Source: Gemmatimonadales bacterium
Lineage (GTDB): Bacteria; Gemmatimonadota; Gemmatimonadetes; Palauibacterales; Palauibacteraceae
Assembly (NCBI GenBank): GCA_030600085.1
Contig: JAUVMT010000003.1
Coordinates: 1-35,116, forward strand
Length of the DNA: 35,116 bases
Direction: 5' to 3'
Shown here: piece after piece, positions 9,042-17,277 of the stretch
Position numbering within the stretch: the first letter of the stretch is position 1
Layout of the letters: each line of letters opens with the position of its first letter
The notes under the pieces: model-generated
What the model was told of the DNA's origin: nothing
The model's database searches: none
The model's input: the letters and a program-made list of their open reading frames with translations, nothing else
Translations under genes and position numbers: made by a program

Positions 9042-9245
9042 GTGAGGAGCGCGGGTCTTTGCGGAGCCTGCCGCTTCGGCCGGCCGATCCGAAGCGACCG
9101 TGGCTCGAAGTTCCTTCTTTGCGAGCGATCGCGGAATGACCCGCGCTACGTGCGCTATCCGCGGCTGCCGGTCCATCGGTGCCCGGGTTACGCCCCCGAC
9201 GTCTCCGAGGAGGCCTCGCGACGCCTACCGCTCGAGGACGATTGA
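9042..9245 (+). CDS. Small conserved-looking Cys4 protein (67 aa)
   Basis: GTG start; LCGACRFGRPIRSDRGSKFLLCERSRNDPRYVRYPRLPVHRCPGY with CxxC...C...C; TGATG junction with gltX. Confidence 0.75.
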   Translation: MRSAGLCGACRFGRPIRSDRGSKFLLCERSRNDPRYVRYPRLPVHRCPGYAPDVSEEASRRLPLEDD

Positions 9246-10693
9246 TGGTCCGCACCCGATTCGCCCCTAGTCCGACCGGCTCGCTTCACCTCGGCAACGC
9301 CCGTACGGCGGCACTCAACTGGTTATACGCACGCCAGCAGGGCGGTGCCTTCATCCTCCGTTTCGAGGACACGGACCTGGAGCGCCACGTGGAGGGCGCC
9401 GAGCGCGACATCCAGCACGCGCTCGAGTGGCTGGGGTTATTTCCAGATGAGGGACCGTTCGCCGGCGGGGAGCATGGGCCGTATCGGCAGAGCGAGAGGG
9501 TGGAGATCTACCGCGAGCATGGCGAACGTCTGCTCGCCGAAGGCCGGGCGTATCGTTGCTACTGCACGCCGGAGGAGCTGGAGGCCCGCCGAACGGAAGC
9601 GAGAGCCGGGAAGCGTCACGTGCGCTACGACGGCCGCTGCAGAAAGCTGTCGTCCGAGGAGAAGGCACGCCTCATCGCCTCCGGACGCCCCGCTTCCCTC
9701 CGTTTCCGGGTCGAGCCGGGCGTTATTCACTATCGAGATCGCGTGCGCGGCGAACTGACGGTGGAGGGTGAGCAACTCGGAGATCAGGTCATCCTCCGTT
9801 CCGATGGGAGGCCCACCTACAACTTCGCGGTCGTTGTCGACGATCTCCACATGGGGATCACGCACGTGATACGCGGGGCCGGTCATCTCTCCAACACGCC
9901 CAAGCAGGTGTTGTTCTACGAGGCCCTAGGGGCCGTCCCTCCCGAGTTCCTTCACCTGCCGTCGGTCTTGGCTCCGGGCGGAGGTAAGCTCTCGAAACGT
10001 GCCGGCGCGCCTGGGCTGCTGGAATACCGTGATCAGGGATACCACCCGGAGGGTCTCCTCAACTACCTCTCCCTCCTCTCTTGGTCCAGCTCCAGCGGGA
10101 AGGAGGTGCTGTCGCGAGATCAGCTGATCGCGGAGGTCGATCTGGGTCGGATAGGTGCCGCCAATCCGGAGGTCGATCCTGAGAAGCTGCGTTGGTTGTC
10201 CGGCCAGCACTACCGGCACGAGTCGATCGACGTGCTGGAACGAGGCCTCCGCGACCGATTGGCGGGCCGGTTCGAGCTGGAGGCTCGGCAGCTTCGGGCG
10301 CTCGCGGAGGTTCTGCGGGAGCGCATACAGATCCTCGCCGACGCCGATCCTGTCTGTGAGCTCGTTCTCCCGGAGCCGGATCTCTCGAGCTCGGACGCCG
10401 TGGAGGCGTTCCGGGAGCGGATGGCGGGTCGGGCGCTGCGCCAGGTGGCGCAGCGGTGGGAAACCGTACAGAGCTGGGCACGGGCTGAGCTGAAGGAAGA
10501 GCTCGCCGCCGCGGGACAGGAGGCGGGTCTCAAGGGCCGTCCCCTCTATCACCCGGTCCGTGCCGCGCTGACCGGCGCCGTCCAGGGTCCGGATGTCCCC
10601 GACGTGGCCTACATCCTGGGCCGGGAGACGACGGCCGCGCGTCTGGCGGCCGGGCTTGCAGCTGCGGAGGACGGCGCGGCCGGGGGACCGTGA
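9245..10693 (+). CDS. gltX: Glutamate-tRNA ligase
   Basis: RFAPSPTGSLHLGNARTAALNWLYAR (HIGH-type), GGKLSKRAGA (KMSKS-type), CYCTPEEL zinc region. Confidence 0.96.
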   Translation: MVRTRFAPSPTGSLHLGNARTAALNWLYARQQGGAFILRFEDTDLERHVEGAERDIQHALEWLGLFPDEGPFAGGEHGPYRQSERVEIYREHGERLLAEGRAYRCYCTPEELEARRTEARAGKRHVRYDGRCRKLSSEEKARLIASGRPASLRFRVEPGVIHYRDRVRGELTVEGEQLGDQVILRSDGRPTYNFAVVVDDLHMGITHVIRGAGHLSNTPKQVLFYEALGAVPPEFLHLPSVLAPGGGKLSKRAGAPGLLEYRDQGYHPEGLLNYLSLLSWSSSSGKEVLSRDQLIAEVDLGRIGAANPEVDPEKLRWLSGQHYRHESIDVLERGLRDRLAGRFELEARQLRALAEVLRERIQILADADPVCELVLPEPDLSSSDAVEAFRERMAGRALRQVAQRWETVQSWARAELKEELAAAGQEAGLKGRPLYHPVRAALTGAVQGPDVPDVAYILGRETTAARLAAGLAAAEDGAAGGP

Positions 10694-11835
10694 CCTCCTT
10701 CTCCCTCGAGTGCGGCGCGTGTGGAGAGAGGATGGAGGCCGCGCCCGGCGCATCGGTCTGCCCGGCATGCGCGAAGCCTCTTCTCGTACGCTATGCCCTC
10801 GATGGAATGGATGGGCCGGCGCTCATCGAGAGATGGAGCCGGCGGTTGTGCGACGTCGGCATGTGGCGCTTCCGCGAGATCCTCCCCATCGCCCCCGGTG
10901 AGACGCCGGTGAGCCTCGGAGAGGGCGCGACGCCACTTCTGGCTCTCCGCGGTATCGACGGCCTGCAGGGGTTGCGCGCGTACGTGAAGGACGAGGGACG
11001 GAATCCCACAGGAAGCTTCAAGGATCGCGGGCTTTCGGCAGCTGTTACGCGGGCCGTTCTGGGCGGAGCCTCATCCTTCGTCATCCCGAGCGCGGGAAAC
11101 GCCGGAGTCTCGCTGGCGGCCTACGCGAGCCGGGCGGGGAAGAGGGCCCGCGTCTACCTTCCGGAGGACACCCCCGAGATGGTCGTGAGGCGAACGCGGG
11201 CGGCGGGTGGTGAGGTGCGGCCCGTCGATGGCCTGATTACCGACTGCGGTGCGAAAGCACGTGAATACGCGGCCCGCACCGAGGCCTTGGATCTCTCCAC
11301 CCTGCGCGAGCCCTACCGAATCGAAGGCAAGAAGACGATGATGCTCGAGATCGTGCAGGCGCTCGGCTGGAGTGCGCCTGACGCGATCGTCTATCCGACG
11401 GGCGGCGGAACCGGATTGATCGGTAGCTGGAAGGCGCTCGGCGAGTTGGCGGCGATGGGCATCGCGGCGGCCACCACGCGCTGCTACGCGGTGCAGGCGG
11501 ATGGTTGCGCCCCGATCGTTCGAGCCTTCGGCAAAGGTGCGCTCGCGGCCGAACCGTGGATTGGGGCGCGGACCCGGGCCTATGGCCTCAGGGTTCCGTT
11601 CGGGTTGGGCGATTCGTTGATCCTGAAGGCGCTGCGGGAGAGCGGAGGAGAGGCGCTCGCCGTCTCCGACGAGGAATCGGAAGCGGCCGCCGTCGAGCTG
11701 GGGAAGGCCGGCGTCAGCGCTTCCGTCGAAGGCGGCGCGACGCTGGCGGCCGCGCTGCGCCTGAGGGAAGAGGGAAAACTCGTCGATGGCGAGACGGTCG
11801 TTCTCTTCAACACGGCGCACGCCCTCGTCTACTGA
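10690..11835 (+). CDS. thrC: Threonine synthase (PLP-dependent)
   Basis: N-terminal zinc ribbon CGACGERM...CPAC; EGRNPTGSFKDRGLSAAV PLP lysine motif; GGGTGLIGSWKA; GTG start with 4 bp overlap. Confidence 0.92.
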   Translation: MTSFSLECGACGERMEAAPGASVCPACAKPLLVRYALDGMDGPALIERWSRRLCDVGMWRFREILPIAPGETPVSLGEGATPLLALRGIDGLQGLRAYVKDEGRNPTGSFKDRGLSAAVTRAVLGGASSFVIPSAGNAGVSLAAYASRAGKRARVYLPEDTPEMVVRRTRAAGGEVRPVDGLITDCGAKAREYAARTEALDLSTLREPYRIEGKKTMMLEIVQALGWSAPDAIVYPTGGGTGLIGSWKALGELAAMGIAAATTRCYAVQADGCAPIVRAFGKGALAAEPWIGARTRAYGLRVPFGLGDSLILKALRESGGEALAVSDEESEAAAVELGKAGVSASVEGGATLAAALRLREEGKLVDGETVVLFNTAHALVY

Positions 11836-12007
11836 GGAGCAGGTCTACCGGGGAGCAGCGCTGACACGGACGGGCAGCTGCCGAACCCGGGTGCGGGAAC
11901 CGCGTCCGCAGCGGATCCGCGAGGCGAGGCGGCGGGTAGGAGGAGCCTGGTAGTGTGGGCCGACCGGGGTACTGGCGTGGGGGACGGATGCGGTCGAAGT
12001 TGCCTGC

Positions 12008-12027
12008 CGGCGGCCACGTGGCCGCCG
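12008..12027. other. Perfect 20-nt palindrome CGGCGGCCACGTGGCCGCCG (potential 8-bp stem with ACGT tetraloop)
   Basis: Equals its own reverse complement; lies in the 235 nt intergenic region 44 nt before the TPR ORF; no T-tract follows. Confidence 0.8.
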
Positions 12028-12070
12028 ACCGGCGGGATTACATGAACTCGAGACAGGGAAGTCCCAGCAA

Positions 12071-13420
12071 ATGAACAACTCAGGAGCGACCGTTCGGTCT
12101 CTCGCCATCGCCATGGCCCTGGCGGCTGGCGCCGTCGCCCCCGCCGACCTTACGGGACAGGAGGACGAGTGCCGGCTCGTGTCAAACGCTTCGACCGAGG
12201 GGGCCGTCGAGAAGCTGACGACGGCCGGCGAGACGCCGGACCCGGCGGCCCAACGGGCGCTGTTCGCGGAGGCGCTGGGGGACCTGCAGTCGGAGATTCA
12301 GGACGACGACGATCCCACGGCGTTGTGGCTGGCGGCCGAGGCGAATATCGGGCTGGGCGACTTCGAGGCGGCCGATGCCCTGTTGAGCCGATTTGTCGGC
12401 ACGAACCCGGCCTGCCAGGAACGCTCGGACAACTCGAGATTCAACGCCTGGGCGACGGCGTACAACGAGGCGATCCAGCACTACCAGGCGGGTGACACGG
12501 ACGAAGCGCTCGCCGCCTTCGTCAGTGCGAACGCGATCAAGAAGGACTCGCGGGCCTTCAACAACGCCGGGCTTCTGTATCAGAACCTCGATGACGAGGC
12601 AGCCGCGATCGAGCAGTTTCGGGGTGCCGTCGAGGCGGACGATCCCAGCGATCAGGCTCGGGACGCGTCGCTCAACCTGGCCGAGGCGCTGCGATCAGCC
12701 GACCGGGGCGCCGAGGCGATCGAGATGCTGCGGCTCTTTGCCGAGGCGCACCCGAACGACTTGATGGCCGAGATGAACTACGCCGTGGCCCTTACGATAG
12801 AGGGCGATCCGGCCTCGGCCCAGCCGACGTTCACCAAGCTCCTGTCACGCGACGACCTCACGGTCGAGCAGTGGAACCAGGTGGGAGTGGGACTCTACGA
12901 GGCCGAGTCTTTCGGAGACGCAGTCACCGCCTTCCAAAAGGCCCGTGCCTTGAATCCGTACGATCGTGATGCCCTCAACAATACGGCCACCTCGGCGCTC
13001 GAAGCCGGTGAGGTGGAGCTCGCGGCAGAGCTCAGCGGGTTGCTCGTCGAGAGGTATCCGTACGACTTCGATGCCTACACGCTGCTGGCCAACACGGCCA
13101 GCCAGACGGACAATGCGGCCTTCGCCCTTCAGGTCATTCAGGAGCGCGGCAGCCTGGTCTTCAGCCTCGAGAACGTCCAACTCCGGGAGCGGGGGGAGAA
13201 CGCGTACGTGGTGGAGGGTCTGGTCATGGGGCGAAGTGAGGAGGCCGGCGGCCAGGTCACCGTACCGATCGAGTTCCTGGACGAGCAGGGGGAGGTAGCC
13301 GGTACGGAGCACCTTCAGCTCGTCATTCCGGCCAACGGGGAGACCGAGATCTTCCAGGTAGAGCTGACGAGCGGCGTGCCCATCGCGGGCTTTCGCTTCC
13401 AGAAGGTCGCGAGCGGCTAG
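12071..13420 (+). CDS. Secreted/periplasmic TPR protein with C-terminal FxLYD-like beta domain
   Basis: Signal-like N-terminus VRSLAIAMALAAGAVAPADL; repeated TPR-like helices (AFNNAGLLYQNLDDEAAAIEQFRGAVE; AVTAFQKARALNPYDRDALNNTATSALEAGE); C-term VVEGLVMGRS...FQVELTSGVPIAGFRFQKV. Confidence 0.85.
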   Translation: MNNSGATVRSLAIAMALAAGAVAPADLTGQEDECRLVSNASTEGAVEKLTTAGETPDPAAQRALFAEALGDLQSEIQDDDDPTALWLAAEANIGLGDFEAADALLSRFVGTNPACQERSDNSRFNAWATAYNEAIQHYQAGDTDEALAAFVSANAIKKDSRAFNNAGLLYQNLDDEAAAIEQFRGAVEADDPSDQARDASLNLAEALRSADRGAEAIEMLRLFAEAHPNDLMAEMNYAVALTIEGDPASAQPTFTKLLSRDDLTVEQWNQVGVGLYEAESFGDAVTAFQKARALNPYDRDALNNTATSALEAGEVELAAELSGLLVERYPYDFDAYTLLANTASQTDNAAFALQVIQERGSLVFSLENVQLRERGENAYVVEGLVMGRSEEAGGQVTVPIEFLDEQGEVAGTEHLQLVIPANGETEIFQVELTSGVPIAGFRFQKVASG

Positions 13421-13451
13421 TCGCCACGCCTCTGCTCGGGTCCAGCGGCGG

Positions 13452-13931
13452 ATGACCGGCAACGGGCGACGAAGCCGCAGGGTGGCGTCCACCCACGACG
13501 GGACGTCGCAATGCGAGTCGTGCGGGCGGGAGCGGCCCGAGGCATCGACCTACTGTCCTTGGTGCGGCCTGCTCGATCATCCACAGGTCTGCTCACGTCA
13601 TCGGAGCAACATGGCGTTCCACCGGTGCGCGGTATGCGGGTTGAACCTGTGCTCCGAGTGCCGCCGCGGAAGGCGGCGTACGGCATTATGCCGGGACCAC
13701 GAGCAGGTGCGGCTGATCTCCGGGTGGGCCGAGGCCGCACGGCGCACGGACGAGGCCGAGGCCGAGGTCCTGGCTGGTCGGCTGAGGGTGGCGGACGTGG
13801 ATGTTCAGGTCTTCTCCCAGAAGGACCATGCCAACGTCGTGGCATTGGGCGCGCTGGCCCTTGTAAGGGTGCTCGTTCCAGTCTTCCAGCTCCAAGAGGC
13901 TCAGCGGGTTCTGACCTCGGAGACCTCCTAA
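13452..13931 (+). CDS. Zinc-ribbon / B-box-like Cys-rich protein with C-terminal DUF2007-like domain
   Basis: CESCGRERPEASTYCPWCG, CSRHRSNMAFHRCAVCGLNLCSECRRGRRRTALCRDH; EAEVLAGRLRVADVDVQVFSQ...VRVLVPVFQLQEAQRVL. Confidence 0.78.
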   Translation: MTGNGRRSRRVASTHDGTSQCESCGRERPEASTYCPWCGLLDHPQVCSRHRSNMAFHRCAVCGLNLCSECRRGRRRTALCRDHEQVRLISGWAEAARRTDEAEAEVLAGRLRVADVDVQVFSQKDHANVVALGALALVRVLVPVFQLQEAQRVLTSETS

Positions 13932-13994
13932 CCTCGCCATGCAAAGCCGGATCGGAAAGACGAGTTGCGGGCTCGCCGCCGCCGGCCCTCCGGA

Positions 13995-15275
13995 ATGATC
14001 CGGGTCGCACAGGTCCGAAAGGGCTCCATCGGAGCCAACCTCGACATCCAGGTCGGTTCGAGTCTTCTCCGCCTCAACGGAGAGAGACTGCGGGACGCCC
14101 TCGATCTCCAGTACCTGGAAGCCGCCGAGCTCGTGGAGCTGGAGGTGGAGTTGCCCGGCGGCCGGCGCATCACGTACGAGATCGAGAAGGACGACTCGGA
14201 GTCTCTCGGGTTGGTGCCGGAAGCCGATCCGATCCGGCGCTGCACGAACGCATGCCCTTTCTGCTTCGTCAAAGGGAATCCAAAGACAGAGAAGCTGCGG
14301 ACCACCCTCTACATCAAGGACGACGACTACCGGCTTTCCTTCATGTACGGGCATTACGTGACGCTGACGAACCTGAGGGAGGAAGACTGGGAGCGGATCG
14401 AGGAGCAGCGTCTGTCGCCCCTTTTCGTAAGCGTGCATGCGACGGATCCGGAAGCGCGAGCGAAGATGCTCGTGAACCCGAGGTCTCGGGAGATCAACGA
14501 ACAGCTGGATCGGCTCGAGGCCGCCGGGATCGCCATTCACGCCCAGGCGGTGCTCTGCCCCGGCGTCAACACCGGTCCGGTGTTGGACCGGACGATCCTC
14601 GAGTTGTACGAGCGCGGCGATTCGGTGCTCTCGCTCTCGGTCGTGCCGGTAGGCCTCACTCGGTTCAACCAGAATTCGGGCGTCCGGCCCATGGACCCGG
14701 AAGAGAGTGCGCGCGCGCTTCGCCAAACAGCCCCGATCCGTGGACGAGCGCTCGAGGAGCGTGGGTACGCCTGGTGTTACGCATCCGATGAGATGTTCCT
14801 CTCGGCCGGGCTGGATGTGCCCGGACGGGAGTACTTCGACAACGAGGAGCTGGTCGGCAACGGTGTCGGAGCGATCTCGGGGCTCCGCGAGGCCGTCCGT
14901 GCCGACCTGCCGCGCCTTCCCAACCTCACCGGGCGCACGATCCTCCTCGCCACCGGCACCGCGATGGAGCCGACCCTCGTGGAGCTCGGCCGTGAGCTGC
15001 AGGCTGCGTGCGGCGTGGAGGTCAGAACGGCCGCCGTCCCCAACTCGATGTACGGGCCACAGGTGACGAGCGCCGGCTTGATCTCTGGAACCGACTACCT
15101 GGACGCGCTGCGTGCCAGCGAACCGTACGATCTGGCGATTCTCTCCCAATCGGCGGTCAACGAGCGCGGCTTCTTTCTCGACGATGTCTCGCTGGACGAC
15201 GTTCGAGCCGGCGTCCCGGGCGCCGAGATTCGCGCGGGTGACCACGTGACGGACGTTCTGCTGAGATGGCACTGA
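13995..15275 (+). CDS. DUF512 family protein (PDZ-like N-terminus, radical-SAM-like CxxxCxxC)
   Basis: RRCTNACPFCFVKGNPKTEKLRTTLYIKDDDYRLSFMYGHYVTLTNL, LFVSVHATDPEARAKML, AVLCPGVNTG, LSVVPVGLTRF; ATG 13995 preferred over 13965. Confidence 0.9.
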   Translation: MIRVAQVRKGSIGANLDIQVGSSLLRLNGERLRDALDLQYLEAAELVELEVELPGGRRITYEIEKDDSESLGLVPEADPIRRCTNACPFCFVKGNPKTEKLRTTLYIKDDDYRLSFMYGHYVTLTNLREEDWERIEEQRLSPLFVSVHATDPEARAKMLVNPRSREINEQLDRLEAAGIAIHAQAVLCPGVNTGPVLDRTILELYERGDSVLSLSVVPVGLTRFNQNSGVRPMDPEESARALRQTAPIRGRALEERGYAWCYASDEMFLSAGLDVPGREYFDNEELVGNGVGAISGLREAVRADLPRLPNLTGRTILLATGTAMEPTLVELGRELQAACGVEVRTAAVPNSMYGPQVTSAGLISGTDYLDALRASEPYDLAILSQSAVNERGFFLDDVSLDDVRAGVPGAEIRAGDHVTDVLLRWH

Positions 15276-16630
15276 GCCCCGCCCCGCCAAAGGCTGGACT
15301 CGCCGAGGTTGCGACCGTGGCGATCGTCGGACGACCCAACGTCGGGAAGTCGACGTTGTTCAACCGAATCGTAGGTCGGCGAGTGGCGATCGTGGCCGAA
15401 GAGCCGGGGGTGACGCGCGACCGCCAATTCGCCACGGCCGAGTGGGGAGGCTGTTCCTTCTTGCTCGCGGACACCGGCGGCGTCACGGATGCGCCCGGGC
15501 GGGGGATCGATGCGGAAGTCCAGCAGCAGGTGCTCGCGGCCATCGATCATGCGGACGTCATCCTTTTCGTCGTCGACGGCCTGGAGAGCGTGACGCCGGT
15601 CGACCTGCACGTCGCCGACCTCCTTCGGACCTCGGGCACGCCAGTGCTGTTGGCGGTGAACAAGGTGGACGAGCCCGTCGGATCGCTCGCTCACATCGAG
15701 TTCTACGAGCTGGGGCTCGGCGAGCCCGTGCAGGTGGCGGCGCTCTCCGGCAAGCAGAGCGGCGACCTCCTCGACCGGCTGATCCGACTGCTCCCGGAGA
15801 GCAGGGCCGAGGCCGAGCAGGCCTACGATGTGAGCCTGGCGGTCATCGGCAAGCCGAACGTGGGGAAGTCCAGCTACGTGAACCGGCTTCTGGGCCAGGA
15901 TCGCGTGATCGTCGCCGAGGAGGCTGGGACGACGCGTGACGCGATCGACACGTACCTGGATCTCGAGGGCGTCCGGGTCCGTCTGGTCGATACGGCGGGC
16001 CTCCGGCGTCGCTCGCGGGTGCAAGGCGAGCTCGAGTTCTACAGTCGCCTTCGTGCGGCCCGGGCGATCGAACGCTCGGACGTCTGTCTCCTGATGGTCG
16101 ATACCCCAGCCGGCGTGACGAACCAGGATTTCCGGATCGGAGAGCAGGCGTGGGAGGCGGGATGCGGACTGGTGCTCGTGGCCAACAAGTGGGACCTGGG
16201 AGAGGATCGCGGGCCCGCCATTCACGCCCAGTTCGAGCGCGACCTTCGCGAGCGCGCGCCTTTTCTCCGCAAGCTGCCGATCATCACGACGTCGGCCTTG
16301 ACCGGTCTCCGTGTCCGAAAGGCCGCGGAGGTGGCGCTCGAGGTGCAGAAGCGACGCCAGCAGCGAATCCCGACGGCCGAAGTAAACCGGGCGCTCGCGG
16401 AGCTCGCGCGACACCTCCAGCCGCCCCAGAGCTCGCGGGGCGAAGTCAAGATCCTGTACGGCACCCAGGTGTCGTCGGCGCCGCCGTTCTTCGTGCTGTG
16501 GCTGAACCGACCCAAGGATCTGGCTACGCACTACATTAGGTACATCGAGAACGGCTTCCGTAATGCTTGGGACTTCCTCGGGACGCCGATCCGGTTCCGC
16601 CTGAAGAGACGGGAAGAGGCACGTAGGTGA
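15266..16630 (+). CDS. der: Ribosome biogenesis GTPase Der (EngA)
   Basis: Two G domains: GRPNVGKSTLFNRI...DTGG...NKVD and GKPNVGKSSYVNRL...DTAGLRRRSRV...NKWD; KH-like C-terminus. Confidence 0.97.
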   Translation: MALSPAPPKAGLAEVATVAIVGRPNVGKSTLFNRIVGRRVAIVAEEPGVTRDRQFATAEWGGCSFLLADTGGVTDAPGRGIDAEVQQQVLAAIDHADVILFVVDGLESVTPVDLHVADLLRTSGTPVLLAVNKVDEPVGSLAHIEFYELGLGEPVQVAALSGKQSGDLLDRLIRLLPESRAEAEQAYDVSLAVIGKPNVGKSSYVNRLLGQDRVIVAEEAGTTRDAIDTYLDLEGVRVRLVDTAGLRRRSRVQGELEFYSRLRAARAIERSDVCLLMVDTPAGVTNQDFRIGEQAWEAGCGLVLVANKWDLGEDRGPAIHAQFERDLRERAPFLRKLPIITTSALTGLRVRKAAEVALEVQKRRQQRIPTAEVNRALAELARHLQPPQSSRGEVKILYGTQVSSAPPFFVLWLNRPKDLATHYIRYIENGFRNAWDFLGTPIRFRLKRREEARR

Positions 16631-17277
16631 GACCCGCGCTACTTGTCATCGCCGCGTATCTGCTGGGTTCGATCCCGTTCGGTTACGCCGCCGGCCGGCT
16701 GGCGCGCATCGATCTCCGGGCTACGGGCAGCGGAAACACGGGGGCGACGAACGTCTATCGATCACTCGGGCTGTGGGGAGCGGTGCCCGTCATTCTGCTG
16801 GACGTGCTCAAGGGCTTCCTGCCCGTGTGGCTGTTTCCGATGTGGGACGGAAAGGCGTGGCCCTATCTGGCGATCGTCTACGGAATCGCGGCTGTGGCGG
16901 GACACGTCTGGTCCGTTTTCCTGCGCCTGCGCGGCGGCAAGGGGGTGGCAACGGCGGCCGGCGTCATGCTGGCATTGGCCCCGATCGCGGCGACGATCGC
17001 AATGCTCGTGTGGGTCGGTCTCGTCCTCATCACCGGGTTCGTGTCCGTCGCATCACTGATCGCCGCCACGCTGATTCCCGTTCTGGCCTACTTCGAGGAC
17101 GCGCCGATCGAGACGATTGTCTTCTCGCTGGGAATCGCGAGCTTCGTCTGGTGGACGCACCGCTCCAATCTGGTTCGCCTCGTCCATGGCGAGGAGCTCG
17201 GATTTCGAGCGGTGCGCCCATTGCGGAGGGCCGGTCGGGAGAAGCCGCGCGAGCCCCCGAAACGGGAGGAGTCGTGA
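16627..17277 (+). CDS. plsY: Glycerol-3-phosphate acyltransferase PlsY
   Basis: AYLLGSIPFGYAAGRL, GSGNTGATNVYRSLG, GGKGVATAAGVMLALAP. Confidence 0.95.
   Translation: MRPALLVIAAYLLGSIPFGYAAGRLARIDLRATGSGNTGATNVYRSLGLWGAVPVILLDVLKGFLPVWLFPMWDGKAWPYLAIVYGIAAVAGHVWSVFLRLRGGKGVATAAGVMLALAPIAATIAMLVWVGLVLITGFVSVASLIAATLIPVLAYFEDAPIETIVFSLGIASFVWWTHRSNLVRLVHGEELGFRAVRPLRRAGREKPREPPKREES

Noticed and set aside
14050-14066. GGTTCGAGTC T-arm-like string suggesting a tRNA
   Set aside because: Inside the DUF512 coding frame, with no acceptor or anticodon stems around it.
13511-14791. 426-aa plus-strand ORF in an alternate frame over the zinc-ribbon and DUF512 genes
   Set aside because: Conflicts with two motif-supported genes; Arg/Gly/Pro-rich composition typical of a spurious frame.
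13686-15290. 534-aa minus-strand ORF opposite DUF512
   Set aside because: Antisense shadow of a well-supported radical-SAM-like gene.
15095-16531. 478-aa minus-strand ORF opposite der
   Set aside because: Antisense shadow of the two-G-domain GTPase.
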